Assembly: GCA_016806145.1 (NCBI GenBank)
Contig: CP063167.1
Location: forward strand, 310,001-374,000
Source of the DNA: Variovorax paradoxus
GTDB lineage: Bacteria; Pseudomonadota; Gammaproteobacteria; Burkholderiales; Burkholderiaceae_C
Length of the DNA stretch: 64,000 nucleotides
Direction: 5' to 3'
Shown: positions 8,493 to 17,362 of the stretch, in pieces
How positions within the stretch are numbered: the stretch's first letter is position 1
Layout: each line of letters begins with the position of its first letter
Notes under the pieces: generated by a model
Databases searched by the model: none
What the model was told of the DNA's origin: nothing
Seen by the model: the letters and a program-made list of their open reading frames with translations, nothing else
Made by a program: the position numbers and the translations under genes

Positions 8493-10120
8493 GGAGTGCT
8501 TTCGATGGAGCTCAGGAAAAGGGGTGCCCGTGCCGATGCCGCGCCGAGTTCGCCGATGGGCACCACGCGCGACCAGTAGCGGTCGGGCCGCAGCACCAGG
8601 GCCTCGGCCTGCAGCGCGTCGAGGAAGCCATCGAGCGCGCCGCTGCCGTCGCGCGTCTGCGCCAGTTCGGCGTTCGCCGCGAACGACAGGAAATCCTCGC
8701 GCGCGCGGCGCAGCGCGACCACGCGCAATGGCACGCCGGGCGGTGCCAGCGAGCGGGCGCGGGCGCGGAAGGCCGGCGAATCCCAGCCGATCACCGCGAA
8801 GCCGGTGCCGAGCAGGTCGTCGAGCCGGCACAGCGAGCGGTCGGGCAGATCGACCATCGGCTGCGGCAGCAGCTCGGGACGGCAGGCCGGCCGGTCGAGC
8901 GGCTGGTGCAGTTCGAACCAGCCGTCGCACAACCGCGGCCTGGGCTTGAAGCGCAGCTGCAGCACGTAGTCGCGCAGCGGCGGCATCAGGCAGGCGACAC
9001 GCAGCAGCGTCTGCATCGCGGCCGCACCCGCGCGGCTCTTGGGCTGCATGAAGGCGCCGATGCGCAGTGCCATGCGAATCAGCGCCTGCGCATGCGGGCG
9101 GCGCTCGGTCTCGTAGCTGTCGACCAGTTCCTCGGGCAGGCCCCAGCGCGTGACGGCCGCGAGCTTCCATGCGAGGTTGGCGGCATCGCGCAGCCCGCTA
9201 TTGAGGCCCTGGCCCGCGAACGGCGGCGTGAGGTGCGCGGCATCGCCGGCCAGCAGCACACGGCCGTGGCGCCAGCGTTCGGCCACGCGCGCATGGAAGG
9301 TATAGACCGCCTTGCGCACCAGCGGCAGCGCGCGGTCTTCGGGATGGCGCGCGGCCATCCAGCCGCGAAAACGCGCTTCGTCGAGCGCGAAGGCATCGTC
9401 CTCGCCCGGATGCAGCATGAATTCGTAGCGCAGCGTGCCGTGCGGTCCGGGCAGCCGGATCGCGGGGCGCAGCGGATCGCAGAAGGTCTGGGTATGGCGC
9501 AGGCTGCTGGTGCGCTCGGCCAGGTCGACGATGAGCCAGCGCTCGGCATGGGTGTCGCCCTGCAGCCGGATGCCGCAGAGCTCGCGCACGCGGCTGCGCG
9601 CGCCGTCGCAGCCGACCAGCCAGCGCGCCTCGACGCGCAGCTCGCCCGCGGGGCCGCGCACCCGGCAGCGCACGCCGCCGCCGTCGCCCTCGTCATCGAA
9701 GGACTCGAGCGCGTGGCCGAACAGCACGCGCGCGTCGTCCGCGAAGCGCGCGAGGCCCTCGCACAGCGTGCGCTCCAGCCGCGGCTGGTTGAAGGCATTG
9801 CGCTTCGGGTAACCGTACTCCTGGCGCGTCGGCTGGATGCTCGCGAAGGGCTTGCCGCGCCAGGAGAAGTACTGCACGCCATAGCCGAGCACCAGGTCGC
9901 GCACCACCGCGTCGGCAAGGCCGGCCGACTGCAGCGTGCGCAGGCTCTCGTCGTCGAGCGTCACGGCGCGCGGCTCGCGCACGGTGGCCTGGTTGCGCTC
10001 GATCACGAGCGTGCGCACGCCATGGCCGGCCAGCAGGTTCGCGAGCATCAGGCCCACGGGGCCGGCGCCGACGATCAGCACGTCGGCGCGCAGGGTTGGG
10101 GAATCGCTGGAAGTCCGCAC
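8489..10120 (-). CDS. FAD-dependent aromatic monooxygenase, MhpA-like
   Basis: A 543-residue flavin hydroxylase. The NAD(P)H/FAD motif VGAGPVGLMLANLLAGHG is at residues about 15-32, WLVGCDGARSRVRE near 165, and the GD motif LLAGDAAHLTPPFAGQGLN near 295. This family (3-(3-hydroxyphenyl)propionate hydroxylase, PheA/TfdB-like) adds a hydroxyl group to a phenol using NAD(P)H and O2. The start is a GTG at 10120 with GGAG nine bases upstream, just behind the dioxygenase stop; no in-frame ATG is near. It probably makes the catechol-type substrate for the extradiol dioxygenase encoded just upstream. Confidence 0.88.
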   Translation of the reverse strand: MRTSSDSPTLRADVLIVGAGPVGLMLANLLAGHGVRTLVIERNQATVREPRAVTLDDESLRTLQSAGLADAVVRDLVLGYGVQYFSWRGKPFASIQPTRQEYGYPKRNAFNQPRLERTLCEGLARFADDARVLFGHALESFDDEGDGGGVRCRVRGPAGELRVEARWLVGCDGARSRVRELCGIRLQGDTHAERWLIVDLAERTSSLRHTQTFCDPLRPAIRLPGPHGTLRYEFMLHPGEDDAFALDEARFRGWMAARHPEDRALPLVRKAVYTFHARVAERWRHGRVLLAGDAAHLTPPFAGQGLNSGLRDAANLAWKLAAVTRWGLPEELVDSYETERRPHAQALIRMALRIGAFMQPKSRAGAAAMQTLLRVACLMPPLRDYVLQLRFKPRPRLCDGWFELHQPLDRPACRPELLPQPMVDLPDRSLCRLDDLLGTGFAVIGWDSPAFRARARSLAPPGVPLRVVALRRAREDFLSFAANAELAQTRDGSGALDGFLDALQAEALVLRPDRYWSRVVPIGELGAASARAPLFLSSIESTP

Positions 10121-10125
10121 GCCGC

Positions 10126-10950
10126 TCAGCTCCGCATGATCGCCATGCCCCAGCGGTTCAGCGTGCTCGGGTGGTGCGGCCAGAGGCCGGGCTCGCGGTC
10201 CTCGGGGCAGGACTCGAGGTCGCAGGAGATCTCGGCCAGGTTGCCGTCGGGATCGGCCACCATGAAGAAGGTGTCGTTGCCCGGCCCGTGCCGACCCACG
10301 CCCCAGACCAGCGCGATGCGCTCGCCCGCCATGTGGTCGGCCCAGTCGCGCAGCCGCTCCCAATCGCGCGTCTCGCAGGAGAAATGGTCGAAGCGCACTT
10401 GCGGCGCATGGAAGATCGCGAGCGCATGGTGCTCGTGGTCGGTGCGCAGGAAGGCGGCGCGCAGCACGCCTTCGGCATCGCGCACGAAATCGGAGACGAC
10501 GAAGCCCAGTTCGTCGGCATAGAAGCGCGCAAGGCGCTCGGGGTCGGGGGTGCGCACCGCGTAGTGCTGCAGCCGCGCCTCGGCGCGATCGCCGGGCGAC
10601 GAGGCCGGTGCCGGTCCGGCGATGAAGCACAGCCGCCGGCCCTCGGGATCGTCGAGCAGGAGCCGTGGTCCCGGCGCGCCCGTCTCCTCGAAGCGCGCGA
10701 AGGCGCGGCCCGTGAAGCGCCCGGCATAGGCGCGCAGCGCGGCCTCGTCGGCGAAGCGGAAGCGGCTTTGCGCGAGCTGGTTGGGCGCGCCCTCGCGCAG
10801 CGCCAGCACGCGCTGCGGCGCCACGCAGCGCAGCCCGTTCCCGCCCGCGGGCTGCGTCTGGCAGCGCAGGGCGCGCGCGTAGAAATCGGCCGCCAGCGCG
10901 GGCTGGGGCGTGGTCAGTTCGATCGCGTCGAGCACGGCACCGAGCGTCAT
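10126..10950 (-). CDS. Extradiol ring-cleavage dioxygenase, type I (VOC superfamily)
   Basis: A 274-residue two-domain vicinal-oxygen-chelate enzyme. The C-terminal half carries the Fe(II) ligands expected of active BphC-like enzymes: His129 in LQHYAVRT, His189 in FDHFSCET and Glu240 in GNLAEIS. The spacings of 60 and 51 are close to BphC (64 and 50), and His174/175 sits near the catalytic histidine position. The N-terminal domain lacks these residues, as usual. It should open a catechol-type ring between a hydroxylated and an adjacent carbon. It is coupled to the hydrolase upstream (ATGA overlap) and lies 5 bases before the flavin hydroxylase. Confidence 0.9.
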   Translation of the reverse strand: MTLGAVLDAIELTTPQPALAADFYARALRCQTQPAGGNGLRCVAPQRVLALREGAPNQLAQSRFRFADEAALRAYAGRFTGRAFARFEETGAPGPRLLLDDPEGRRLCFIAGPAPASSPGDRAEARLQHYAVRTPDPERLARFYADELGFVVSDFVRDAEGVLRAAFLRTDHEHHALAIFHAPQVRFDHFSCETRDWERLRDWADHMAGERIALVWGVGRHGPGNDTFFMVADPDGNLAEISCDLESCPEDREPGLWPHHPSTLNRWGMAIMRS

Positions 10951-11906
10951 TCGCGGTGCTCCCTCGCGGCCGACGCGGCGATGCCGAGCAGCAGGTCCGC
11001 CAGCGCCCGCGGTGCCGTGAGGAAGGGCGAATGCCCGCTGTCGAGTTCGTGCACGCGCGTGCGGTGGGCGGGCACGAACGCGTCGGCATCGGCGATGAAG
11101 CGGCGCGCGAGCGACGGCGGCACCGCGTTGTCGCGCAGGCAGAGCAGGTAGTGGCGCTCGATCGCGCCCCAGCGGCGCGCGTCCAGCGCGATCGGCGTGG
11201 CCATCGGTGCGAACGGCATGTCGGGCGACAGCAGGTGCAGCGCCGCCTCGGCGTCGGCCTCGGTGGCGTCGTTGTAGAAGGCCTCGCGCAAAGCGGCCCG
11301 GTAGGCGCCACCGGTGGCGAGCGGGTCGATGCGGAACGCGCCCGTGGTGGCCGGGTCGCCGAGCAGCACGGGGTTCACGCGCGCGGAGGCCGCTTCGGGC
11401 AGACCGAAGTACGCGCCGATCGGCACGCCGGGCCCGGGCATGTTGCCGGCGATGTAGACCAGCGCCGCGATCTTCTCGCTCGCGCGCTCGCCCACCGCAT
11501 GGAGCACGATGCCGCCCATGCTGTGGCCCGCGAGCACCACGCGCCGATGGCCGGCGGCGCGCAGGGCGTCGATGGTGGCGATCACGCTGTCGGCGTAGTC
11601 GTCCAGGCCGACGCCCGCGAGCGGCGACCGCTCGGCGAGCAAGGCGGCCTTCTGGCCGGGCCGGCCGTAGCTGGCGGGAAAGCGCGCGCCGAGCCCGTGG
11701 CCGGGCAGGTCGCGCGCCACGGCCACGGCGCCGCCGGCCGCGAGCAGCGGCAGCAGGCGCTCGTAGCACCAGGCGCCGTGCCAGCCGCCGTGCACGAGGA
11801 CGATGGCGGTTCTGTCGTGGCGGGTCGTGCCGGCGGCCGGGCCGCCGGCCATGGCCACCGAAGCGGCGGCGGCCTTGAACAGGTGTCGTTTGAAGATGTC
11901 GGGCAT
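10947..11906 (-). CDS. Alpha/beta-fold hydrolase, esterase-like, probably exported
   Basis: A 319-residue hydrolase. The N-terminus MPDIFKRHLFKAAAASVAM ends in AAG and resembles a signal peptide, so it may act in the periplasm. The fold markers are VLVHGGWHGAWCY (oxyanion region, near 40) and the nucleophile elbow GHSMGG near 135; a late His is in DSGHSPFL. It looks like plant-methylesterase/EstC-type esterases, not classic meta-cleavage-product hydrolases. It is the first gene of the ring-cleavage operon and faces the LysR gene. A role in releasing a phenolic acid from an ester is an inference. Confidence 0.85.
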   Translation of the reverse strand: MPDIFKRHLFKAAAASVAMAGGPAAGTTRHDRTAIVLVHGGWHGAWCYERLLPLLAAGGAVAVARDLPGHGLGARFPASYGRPGQKAALLAERSPLAGVGLDDYADSVIATIDALRAAGHRRVVLAGHSMGGIVLHAVGERASEKIAALVYIAGNMPGPGVPIGAYFGLPEAASARVNPVLLGDPATTGAFRIDPLATGGAYRAALREAFYNDATEADAEAALHLLSPDMPFAPMATPIALDARRWGAIERHYLLCLRDNAVPPSLARRFIADADAFVPAHRTRVHELDSGHSPFLTAPRALADLLLGIAASAAREHRE

Positions 11907-11978
11907 GGTGTGTCGAAGGGTTCGGGCAAGTGTTGATTTGCCCCGCCCCTGCGTCAAACCACCGGCCCGATTCCTAGA

Positions 11979-11993
11979 ATTGCGTTTTGCAAT
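11979..11993. promoter_or_regulatory. Candidate LysR binding box between the hydrolase operon and its divergent regulator
   Basis: ATTGC-GTTTT-GCAAT is an interrupted palindrome with 5-bp arms. It contains the T-N11-A pattern of LysR boxes (TTGCGTTTTGCAA). It sits in the 175-base divergent region, 73 bases before the hydrolase ATG and 89 before the LysR ATG, where a LysR activator normally binds. No other clear palindrome is seen in this gap. Confidence 0.5.
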
Positions 11994-12081
11994 AGGCGCG
12001 GGACGCGCGGCGGGCAACCATCGCCGCATGCCCGAGCGCCGCGCCCAGCCCCTTCCGTCCTCCGACCGATCGCACACGCCC

Positions 12082-13026
12082 ATGTCCAAGCTCGACCTCG
12101 AATGGCTCTCGGTGTTCGACCGGGTCTACGAGACCCGCAGCGTCTCGCGCGCCGCGGAGCATCTCGGCATCGCGCAGGCGACGGCCAGCATCGCGCTGAA
12201 CAAGCTGCGCGCGCATTTCGACGACAAGCTGTTCACGCGTACGCCCTCGGGCATGCAGCCCACCGCCCGCGCGAGCGAGATCCTGCCCTCGATCCGCAAG
12301 GTGCTCGAGCTGCTCGAGCAGACCCAGAGCGAGCGCATCGCCTTCGACCCGCAGGCCTCGGCGCGCGTCTTCCGCGTCGGCATGACCGACATCCGCCAGG
12401 TGGTGATGCTGCCGCTGCTGGTGAACCGGCTCAAGCAGATCGCGCCCGCGGTGCGCATCGAGGCCGAGACGATCTCGAGCGACAGCCCGCGGCTGATGGA
12501 GGAAGGCCGGCTCGAGCTCGCGATCGGCTACATGCCGCAGCTCGAGGCCGGCTTCTTCCAGCGCACGCTGCTCGACGAGGGCTTCGTCTGCCTGGTGTCC
12601 GAGCGCCATCCGCGCATCCGCAAGCGCATCGACAAGCGCGCCTTCCTCGCCGAGAACCACATCCTCGTCACGATGTCGGGCACCGGTCCGTCGATCGTCG
12701 AGCGCACCCTCGCGGCGCTGAAGATCAAGCCCGGCATCGGGCTGCGCGTGCCGAGCTTCCTCGGCGTGTCGCGCATCGTGGCCGAGACCGAACTGCTGGT
12801 GGTGGTGCCGCGCAGCCTCGGCGAGGCCTTCGCGGAAAGCGAGAAGCTGCGCGTGCTCGAATCGCCGATCGCGTTCCCGCCCTACTCGGTGCGGCTGCAC
12901 TGGCATGAGCGCCAGCATGCGGATCCGGGCAACGTGTGGCTGCGGCAGCTGGTGGCGCAGATGTTCGCGCGCGACGAGCGGCTGCCGGCCACGGCGAGCG
13001 GGAAACGGGCCGCGGGTGCGCGTTGA
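12082..13026 (+). CDS. LysR-family transcriptional regulator
   Basis: A 314-residue protein. The N-terminal winged helix-turn-helix covers residues 5-65 (VSRAAEHLGIAQATASIALNKLR), and the effector domain runs from about 95. The sequence around FDRVYETRSVSRAAEHL resembles NodD/NahR/LinR-type regulators, which answer to aromatic compounds. It is transcribed divergently from the ring-cleavage operon and is its likely regulator through the palindrome at 11979. The start ATG at 12082 opens the HTH without extra residues. It ends 3 bases before the convergent Fic gene. Confidence 0.9.
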   Translation: MSKLDLEWLSVFDRVYETRSVSRAAEHLGIAQATASIALNKLRAHFDDKLFTRTPSGMQPTARASEILPSIRKVLELLEQTQSERIAFDPQASARVFRVGMTDIRQVVMLPLLVNRLKQIAPAVRIEAETISSDSPRLMEEGRLELAIGYMPQLEAGFFQRTLLDEGFVCLVSERHPRIRKRIDKRAFLAENHILVTMSGTGPSIVERTLAALKIKPGIGLRVPSFLGVSRIVAETELLVVVPRSLGEAFAESEKLRVLESPIAFPPYSVRLHWHERQHADPGNVWLRQLVAQMFARDERLPATASGKRAAGAR

Positions 13027-13029
13027 GGC

Positions 13030-14148
13030 TCAGGCGTCCATCAGCTCATAGCCGGTACTGCGCCCACCTCCCGCCGACTTCTTCAGCACCCCCAGCGCCA
13101 GCAACTGCGTGATGTCGCGCAGCGCCGTGTCCGGCGAGCACTTGGCGATGGCCGCCCACTTGCTGCTGGTGAGCTTGCCCTCGAAACCGTCGAGCAGGCG
13201 GTTGAGCAGCTTCGCCTGGCGCTCGTTCATCGGCGTGCCGGCCCAGCGCTGCCAGAAGCGGGCCTTGGCCAGCACGCCGTCGAGCGTGAGCTGCGCGCTG
13301 GCGGTGGCCCGGCCCAGCGTGCCGAGGAACCAGGCCAGCCATGCGGTGACGTCGAGCGACTCCTTCTGCGTGCGCTCGAGGATGTCGTAGTAGGCCTTGC
13401 GCTCGCGCTGGATCTGCGCCGACAGGCTGTAGAAGCGCTGCCCCGCGCCATCGGCGCGGGCGAGGAACAGGTCGCCGACGGCGCGCGCGATGCGGCCATT
13501 GCCATCGTCGAAAGGATGCAGGGTGACGAACCACAGGTGCGCCAGGCCCGCCTTGAGGAGGGCGGGTTCGTCCGTCTCCCGGTTGGCCCAGGCCAGGAAA
13601 GCGTCCACCTGCGCGGGCAGCGTGTCCGCCGGCGGCGCCTCGAAGTGGACCTTGCGCCGGTTCACCGGGCCCGAGACGACCTGCATCGGACCGGCCGCGT
13701 CGTCGCGCCAACGGCCCACGTCGATCTTCGACAGGCCCGAGTAGCCGGTCGGGAACAGCGCCGCGTGCCAGCCGAACAGGCGCTCGGCGGTCAAGGGCTC
13801 GCCGCTGCGCGCGCTCGCGTCGAGCACCATCTCGACCACGCCTTCCACGTGCCGGTCCACGGGCGCCAGCGCGCCGATGTCCAGCCCGAGCCGACGCGCG
13901 ATGGACGACCGGACCGAGGCCACGTCGAGCAGCTCGCCCTCGATCTCGCTGGTCTTGACCACGTCGTCGGTCAGCGCCGCCAGGCTGGCCTGGTCGCGCA
14001 GCGCGAGCCTCACGTCGGCCAGTCGGCCCAGCAAGGTGCCCTGCGAGCGGCTGACATCGGCCAGGGGCTGGACCAGGGCCGACAGGTCGTAGCGCCATCG
14101 CGGCCAGTCGCCGGCCTGCCAGATGTAGAGGTTTTCTCCGCTATCCAT
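13030..14148 (-). CDS. Fic-domain AMP-transferase with inhibitory helix and C-terminal winged helix
   Basis: A 372-residue protein. The N-terminal segment is like the DUF4172/Fic_N domain. It contains T66-xxx-E70-G71 (TSEIEGE), the inhibitory motif of class II Fic proteins that blocks ATP gamma-phosphate binding. The catalytic motif HPFDDGNGR is at residues 211-219, with all key residues intact, so adenylylation of a target hydroxyl is expected. Residues about 310-372 form a winged helix (AIAKCSPDTALRDITQLLALG), suggesting DNA binding. A palindrome lies 39 bases upstream of the start, so self-regulation is likely. No separate antitoxin gene is present. Target unknown. Confidence 0.9.
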   Translation of the reverse strand: MDSGENLYIWQAGDWPRWRYDLSALVQPLADVSRSQGTLLGRLADVRLALRDQASLAALTDDVVKTSEIEGELLDVASVRSSIARRLGLDIGALAPVDRHVEGVVEMVLDASARSGEPLTAERLFGWHAALFPTGYSGLSKIDVGRWRDDAAGPMQVVSGPVNRRKVHFEAPPADTLPAQVDAFLAWANRETDEPALLKAGLAHLWFVTLHPFDDGNGRIARAVGDLFLARADGAGQRFYSLSAQIQRERKAYYDILERTQKESLDVTAWLAWFLGTLGRATASAQLTLDGVLAKARFWQRWAGTPMNERQAKLLNRLLDGFEGKLTSSKWAAIAKCSPDTALRDITQLLALGVLKKSAGGGRSTGYELMDA

Positions 14149-14186
14149 GCGGAGATTAGACGCCGGATTCGCCGCAGTGGCAACTT

Positions 14187-14211
14187 ATTCACCGCAGAAT
14201 GTGCGGTGAAT
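14187..14211. promoter_or_regulatory. Perfect 10-bp inverted repeat at the fic promoter, candidate operator
   Basis: ATTCACCGCA (14187-14196), a 5-base centre GAATG, then TGCGGTGAAT (14202-14211). Read on the minus strand, a weak -35 (TTCACC) and -10 (TAAGTT) with 17-base spacing overlap it, so a protein bound here would block fic transcription. The winged helix of the Fic protein itself is the obvious candidate. It could also affect the divergent cyclase gene starting at 14403. The rest of this 254-base gap shows nothing clear. Confidence 0.55.
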
Positions 14212-14402
14212 TGGCCGCGCAATCTCCGCGCGGGAGCCCGGGAATGGGCTCGAAACCGCCTGCCTCTGGAAGACTCCCGAACCGTTCGTCGGCCACCCGT
14301 GGCAACCAGGCCACGCCCCGGCCCACCCACCGAAGTCCGTAGGACACAATTGCAAACTTCTTCATTCATGCCGCCTGGCAGCGGCGCGTCTCCGTTCGCC
14401 CC

Positions 14403-16295
14403 ATGTCCCTGGAATCCGCGTTCGTCCGGTCTCGCGCCTTCGAGGATGAGGACGGACCGGCACGCCCACGCGCCGCGCACTGCGCGCCCCGGCACTGGCT
14501 GCTGGCGCTGTGGCTGCTGTTCGCCGCGCTGACGCCGGCCCTGGGCGCGCCGCCGCCCGACACCCGAGCGCCGGTGCTCTCGCTCGCGCGCCAGGCCGCC
14601 GGCCTGCCCGCGGTGCTGCAGCTCCAGTTCTTCGAGGACACGACCCGCGCCCTGAGCATCGACGAGGTCCGCACCCCGGCCCAGGAAGCGCGCTTCACCC
14701 TGCCCGACCAGCCGCTGCGCGGCCAGGAATCCGACCGCGTGCTGTGGTTCAAGCTGCAGATGCAGCTGCAGGACCCGGCCGATGCGGCGCGCGAATGGCT
14801 GATGCTGGTGCCCACGGTGTCGACGCGCGACATCCGCTTCTACGGCCCCTTCGACACCACCGGCCACGCGCTGGCCGAGCCGGTGGTCACCGGCATGCGC
14901 CACCCCTGGGCCACGCGGCCGGCCGCCTCCGAGCAGATGGCCTGGCGCTTCGAGCTGCCGGGGCCGGGCGTCTACACGGTGTACTTCCGCGTCGAGTCGA
15001 CCTTCGCGCGCATCTACGACGTGACGCTCTGGGACCCGGCGGACTACCTGCAGTCGACGCAGGACAAGCGCATGTTCGACGGCGTGAGCTACGGCCTGCT
15101 GCTCGGGCTCACGGTCTACGGCCTGGTGCTGTTCGTGGTGTTCGGCGAGGCGCTTTACGCCTACTACATGCTGGCCTGCCTCTGCGGCCTGCTGGCGCTC
15201 GCGAGCATCAACGGCCATGCGCTGCGCTATCCGTTCGCCCACTGGCCGGCCGGCGCCGGCTTCGCCTACACGGCCGGGCCGGCGCTGTGGGCGCTGTGCA
15301 AGCTGCAGTTCGGCCGGCGGCTGTTGCGGCTGTCGCACTTCGCGCCGCTGCTCGACCGGCTGGTGCAGGCCTTCTCGGTCGCGCTGCTGCTGGCCATTCC
15401 CTACGCGCACTGGGGCGCCCATCCGCTGATCACCTTCCGGCTGGTGCAGATGTCGGTGGTGGCCTCGACGGCGGTGATGGTGATCGGCGCGATGTTCGCG
15501 ATCCGCCGGCGCTACTGGCCGGCCGTGCTCTATTGCATCGGGGTCGGGCTGCTGCTGGCGGGCATCGGCGCGATCGTGTTCGCGAGCTGGGGCTGGATCG
15601 AATGGGCGCCCGGCCAGATGAACGTCTCGCAGGCGGCGCTGGTGGCCGAGCTGGTGGTGTTCGCGGTGGCGATGGCCTCGCGGCTGCGGCTGGTGCTGCG
15701 CTCCGAGCAGGCGCTGACGGCGCGCACCCAGCAGCTGGTGGAAGCGCTGGGCACCGACGCGCTGACCGGCGCCGCGAGCCGCGCCGGCCTGGAGAGCCGC
15801 GGCGAGGAATGGCTGCGCAACGGTCAGCCCTTCGCGCTGATGCTGCTCGACCTCGACGGCTTCAAGGAGGTCAACGACGGCCACGGCCACGCGGTCGGCG
15901 ACGCGGTGCTGGTGCAGACGGTGGCGCGGCTGCGCTCGCAGCTGCGCGCGAGCGACACGGTGGCGCGCCTGGGCGGCGACGAGTTCGCGATCCTGGTGCC
16001 GGGCCGGCCCTCGCGCGAGGCGCTCGCGCAGATGGCGCGCCGCATCGTCGACGCGGGCCTGCAGCCCATCGAGGCCGATGGCGCCGAGGTCTCGGTCGGC
16101 ATGAGCCTGGGCATCGCCTGCAATCCCGAGGACGGCCGCACGCTGGCCCAGCTGCTGCGCTGCGCCGACCAGGCGATGTACCGCGTCAAGCAGCAGCGCC
16201 AGGGGCCGGGCTTCGCCTTCTACGCCGACACGCACACGGGCCCGGCGCGGCCGACCCAGGCCGGGCCGCTGGCCGGCGGAACGGGTCTCGCCTGA
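14403..16295 (+). CDS. Diguanylate cyclase with 7TMR-DISM receptor
   Basis: A 630-residue inner-membrane enzyme that should make c-di-GMP from two GTP. An N-terminal hydrophobic segment (LLALWLLFAALTPALGA) leads to a periplasmic 7TMR-DISM extracellular domain (about 60-200). About seven transmembrane helices follow (about 215-420), and then a GGDEF domain. The active site is RLGGDEF near residue 524, preceded by the inhibitory I-site RASD five residues before it, so product feedback is expected. There is no clear ribosome site before the ATG. The stop overlaps the next start (TGATG), so it is coupled to an orphan periplasmic binding protein. Confidence 0.9.
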   Translation: MSLESAFVRSRAFEDEDGPARPRAAHCAPRHWLLALWLLFAALTPALGAPPPDTRAPVLSLARQAAGLPAVLQLQFFEDTTRALSIDEVRTPAQEARFTLPDQPLRGQESDRVLWFKLQMQLQDPADAAREWLMLVPTVSTRDIRFYGPFDTTGHALAEPVVTGMRHPWATRPAASEQMAWRFELPGPGVYTVYFRVESTFARIYDVTLWDPADYLQSTQDKRMFDGVSYGLLLGLTVYGLVLFVVFGEALYAYYMLACLCGLLALASINGHALRYPFAHWPAGAGFAYTAGPALWALCKLQFGRRLLRLSHFAPLLDRLVQAFSVALLLAIPYAHWGAHPLITFRLVQMSVVASTAVMVIGAMFAIRRRYWPAVLYCIGVGLLLAGIGAIVFASWGWIEWAPGQMNVSQAALVAELVVFAVAMASRLRLVLRSEQALTARTQQLVEALGTDALTGAASRAGLESRGEEWLRNGQPFALMLLDLDGFKEVNDGHGHAVGDAVLVQTVARLRSQLRASDTVARLGGDEFAILVPGRPSREALAQMARRIVDAGLQPIEADGAEVSVGMSLGIACNPEDGRTLAQLLRCADQAMYRVKQQRQGPGFAFYADTHTGPARPTQAGPLAGGTGLA

Positions 16296-17362
16296 TGCGC
16301 CTGCTCGCCGCGCTCGCCCTGCTGGCATCGCTGGCCTGCCAGGCACAGGTCCCGTCTCCACCGCCGTCCCCGGCGGAAGCCCCGGTGCAGCGCCTGCGCA
16401 TCGTCGGCGGGCTCGGCGGCATCACGCAGTACACGCGCCACGAGGAGAACTTCTGGGCCCGCGAGCTCGCGGCGCTCACCGGCGGGCGCTACAGCGCCAG
16501 CATCGTGCCCTTCGACCGCGCGGGCGTGCCGGGCCAGGAGATGCTCAACCTGATCCAGCTCGGCGTGGTGCCCTTCGGTACGGCGCTCATGAGCCAGATG
16601 GCGATGCAGTTCCCCGAGCTCGGCACGCCCGACATGGCCGGGCTCAACCCCGACATCGCGACCCTGCGCCGGGTGGTCGCGGCCTTTCGCCCCTATCTCG
16701 CGGCCACGCTGCGCGAGCGCTACGGCGCCGAGCTGCTGGCGATCTACATCTACCCGGCGCAAGCCGTGTTCTGCAACCGCCCGGTCGCGCGGCTGGCCGA
16801 CCTCGCGCAGCGGCGCGTGCGCGTGTCGAGCGCCACGCAGGCCGACTTCATCCGCGCGCTCGGCGCCACGCCGGTCTACACCGAGTTCGCCGAGATCGTG
16901 CCGAACCTGCGCTCGGGCAACACCGACTGCGCGATCACCGGCACCATGTCGGGCCACACGCTGGGCCTGCACGCGCTCACGAGCGCGCTCTACACCATGC
17001 CGCTGAGTTGGGGCCTGGCGGTGTTCGCGGCCAACCGCGAGAGCCTCGAGGCGCTGCCGCCGGACCTGCGGGCGGTGCTGCGCCAGGAGCTGCCGAAGCT
17101 CGAGGCCGCGGTGTGGGCCGAGTCCGAACGCGAGACCACCGAGGGCATCGCCTGCAACACCGGCGCCGACGCCTGCAGCAAGCCGGTCCGCGGCCGCATG
17201 ACCGCGGTCGCGCCCACGCCGCAGGACGACGTCCGGCGCCGCGAGATCCTCGCGACCCGCGTGCTGCCGGCCTGGCTGCAGCGCTGCGGCCCGGTCTGCG
17301 CGCAGGTCTGGAACGACACCGTCGGTCCCGTGGTGGGCCTGCGCGCCCCGCTCGCGCGATGA
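16295..17362 (+). CDS. TRAP-type (DctP) solute-binding protein without transporter
   Basis: A 355-residue exported protein. A hydrophobic signal of about 18 residues ends LACQAQ. The body has the DctP pattern, with the family's conserved region FCNRPVARLADLAQRRVRVS and a later NLRSGNTDCAITG. DctP proteins normally feed carboxylates to DctQM permeases, but no dctQ or dctM is nearby. Instead it lies between two c-di-GMP enzymes and overlaps both (TGATG before, ATGA after). A ligand-sensing role for one of those membrane proteins is more likely than transport; this is inference from position. Confidence 0.8.
   Translation: MRLLAALALLASLACQAQVPSPPPSPAEAPVQRLRIVGGLGGITQYTRHEENFWARELAALTGGRYSASIVPFDRAGVPGQEMLNLIQLGVVPFGTALMSQMAMQFPELGTPDMAGLNPDIATLRRVVAAFRPYLAATLRERYGAELLAIYIYPAQAVFCNRPVARLADLAQRRVRVSSATQADFIRALGATPVYTEFAEIVPNLRSGNTDCAITGTMSGHTLGLHALTSALYTMPLSWGLAVFAANRESLEALPPDLRAVLRQELPKLEAAVWAESERETTEGIACNTGADACSKPVRGRMTAVAPTPQDDVRRREILATRVLPAWLQRCGPVCAQVWNDTVGPVVGLRAPLAR

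Noticed and set aside
16295..17362. A TRAP transporter
   Set aside because: No DctQ or DctM gene accompanies the binding protein.
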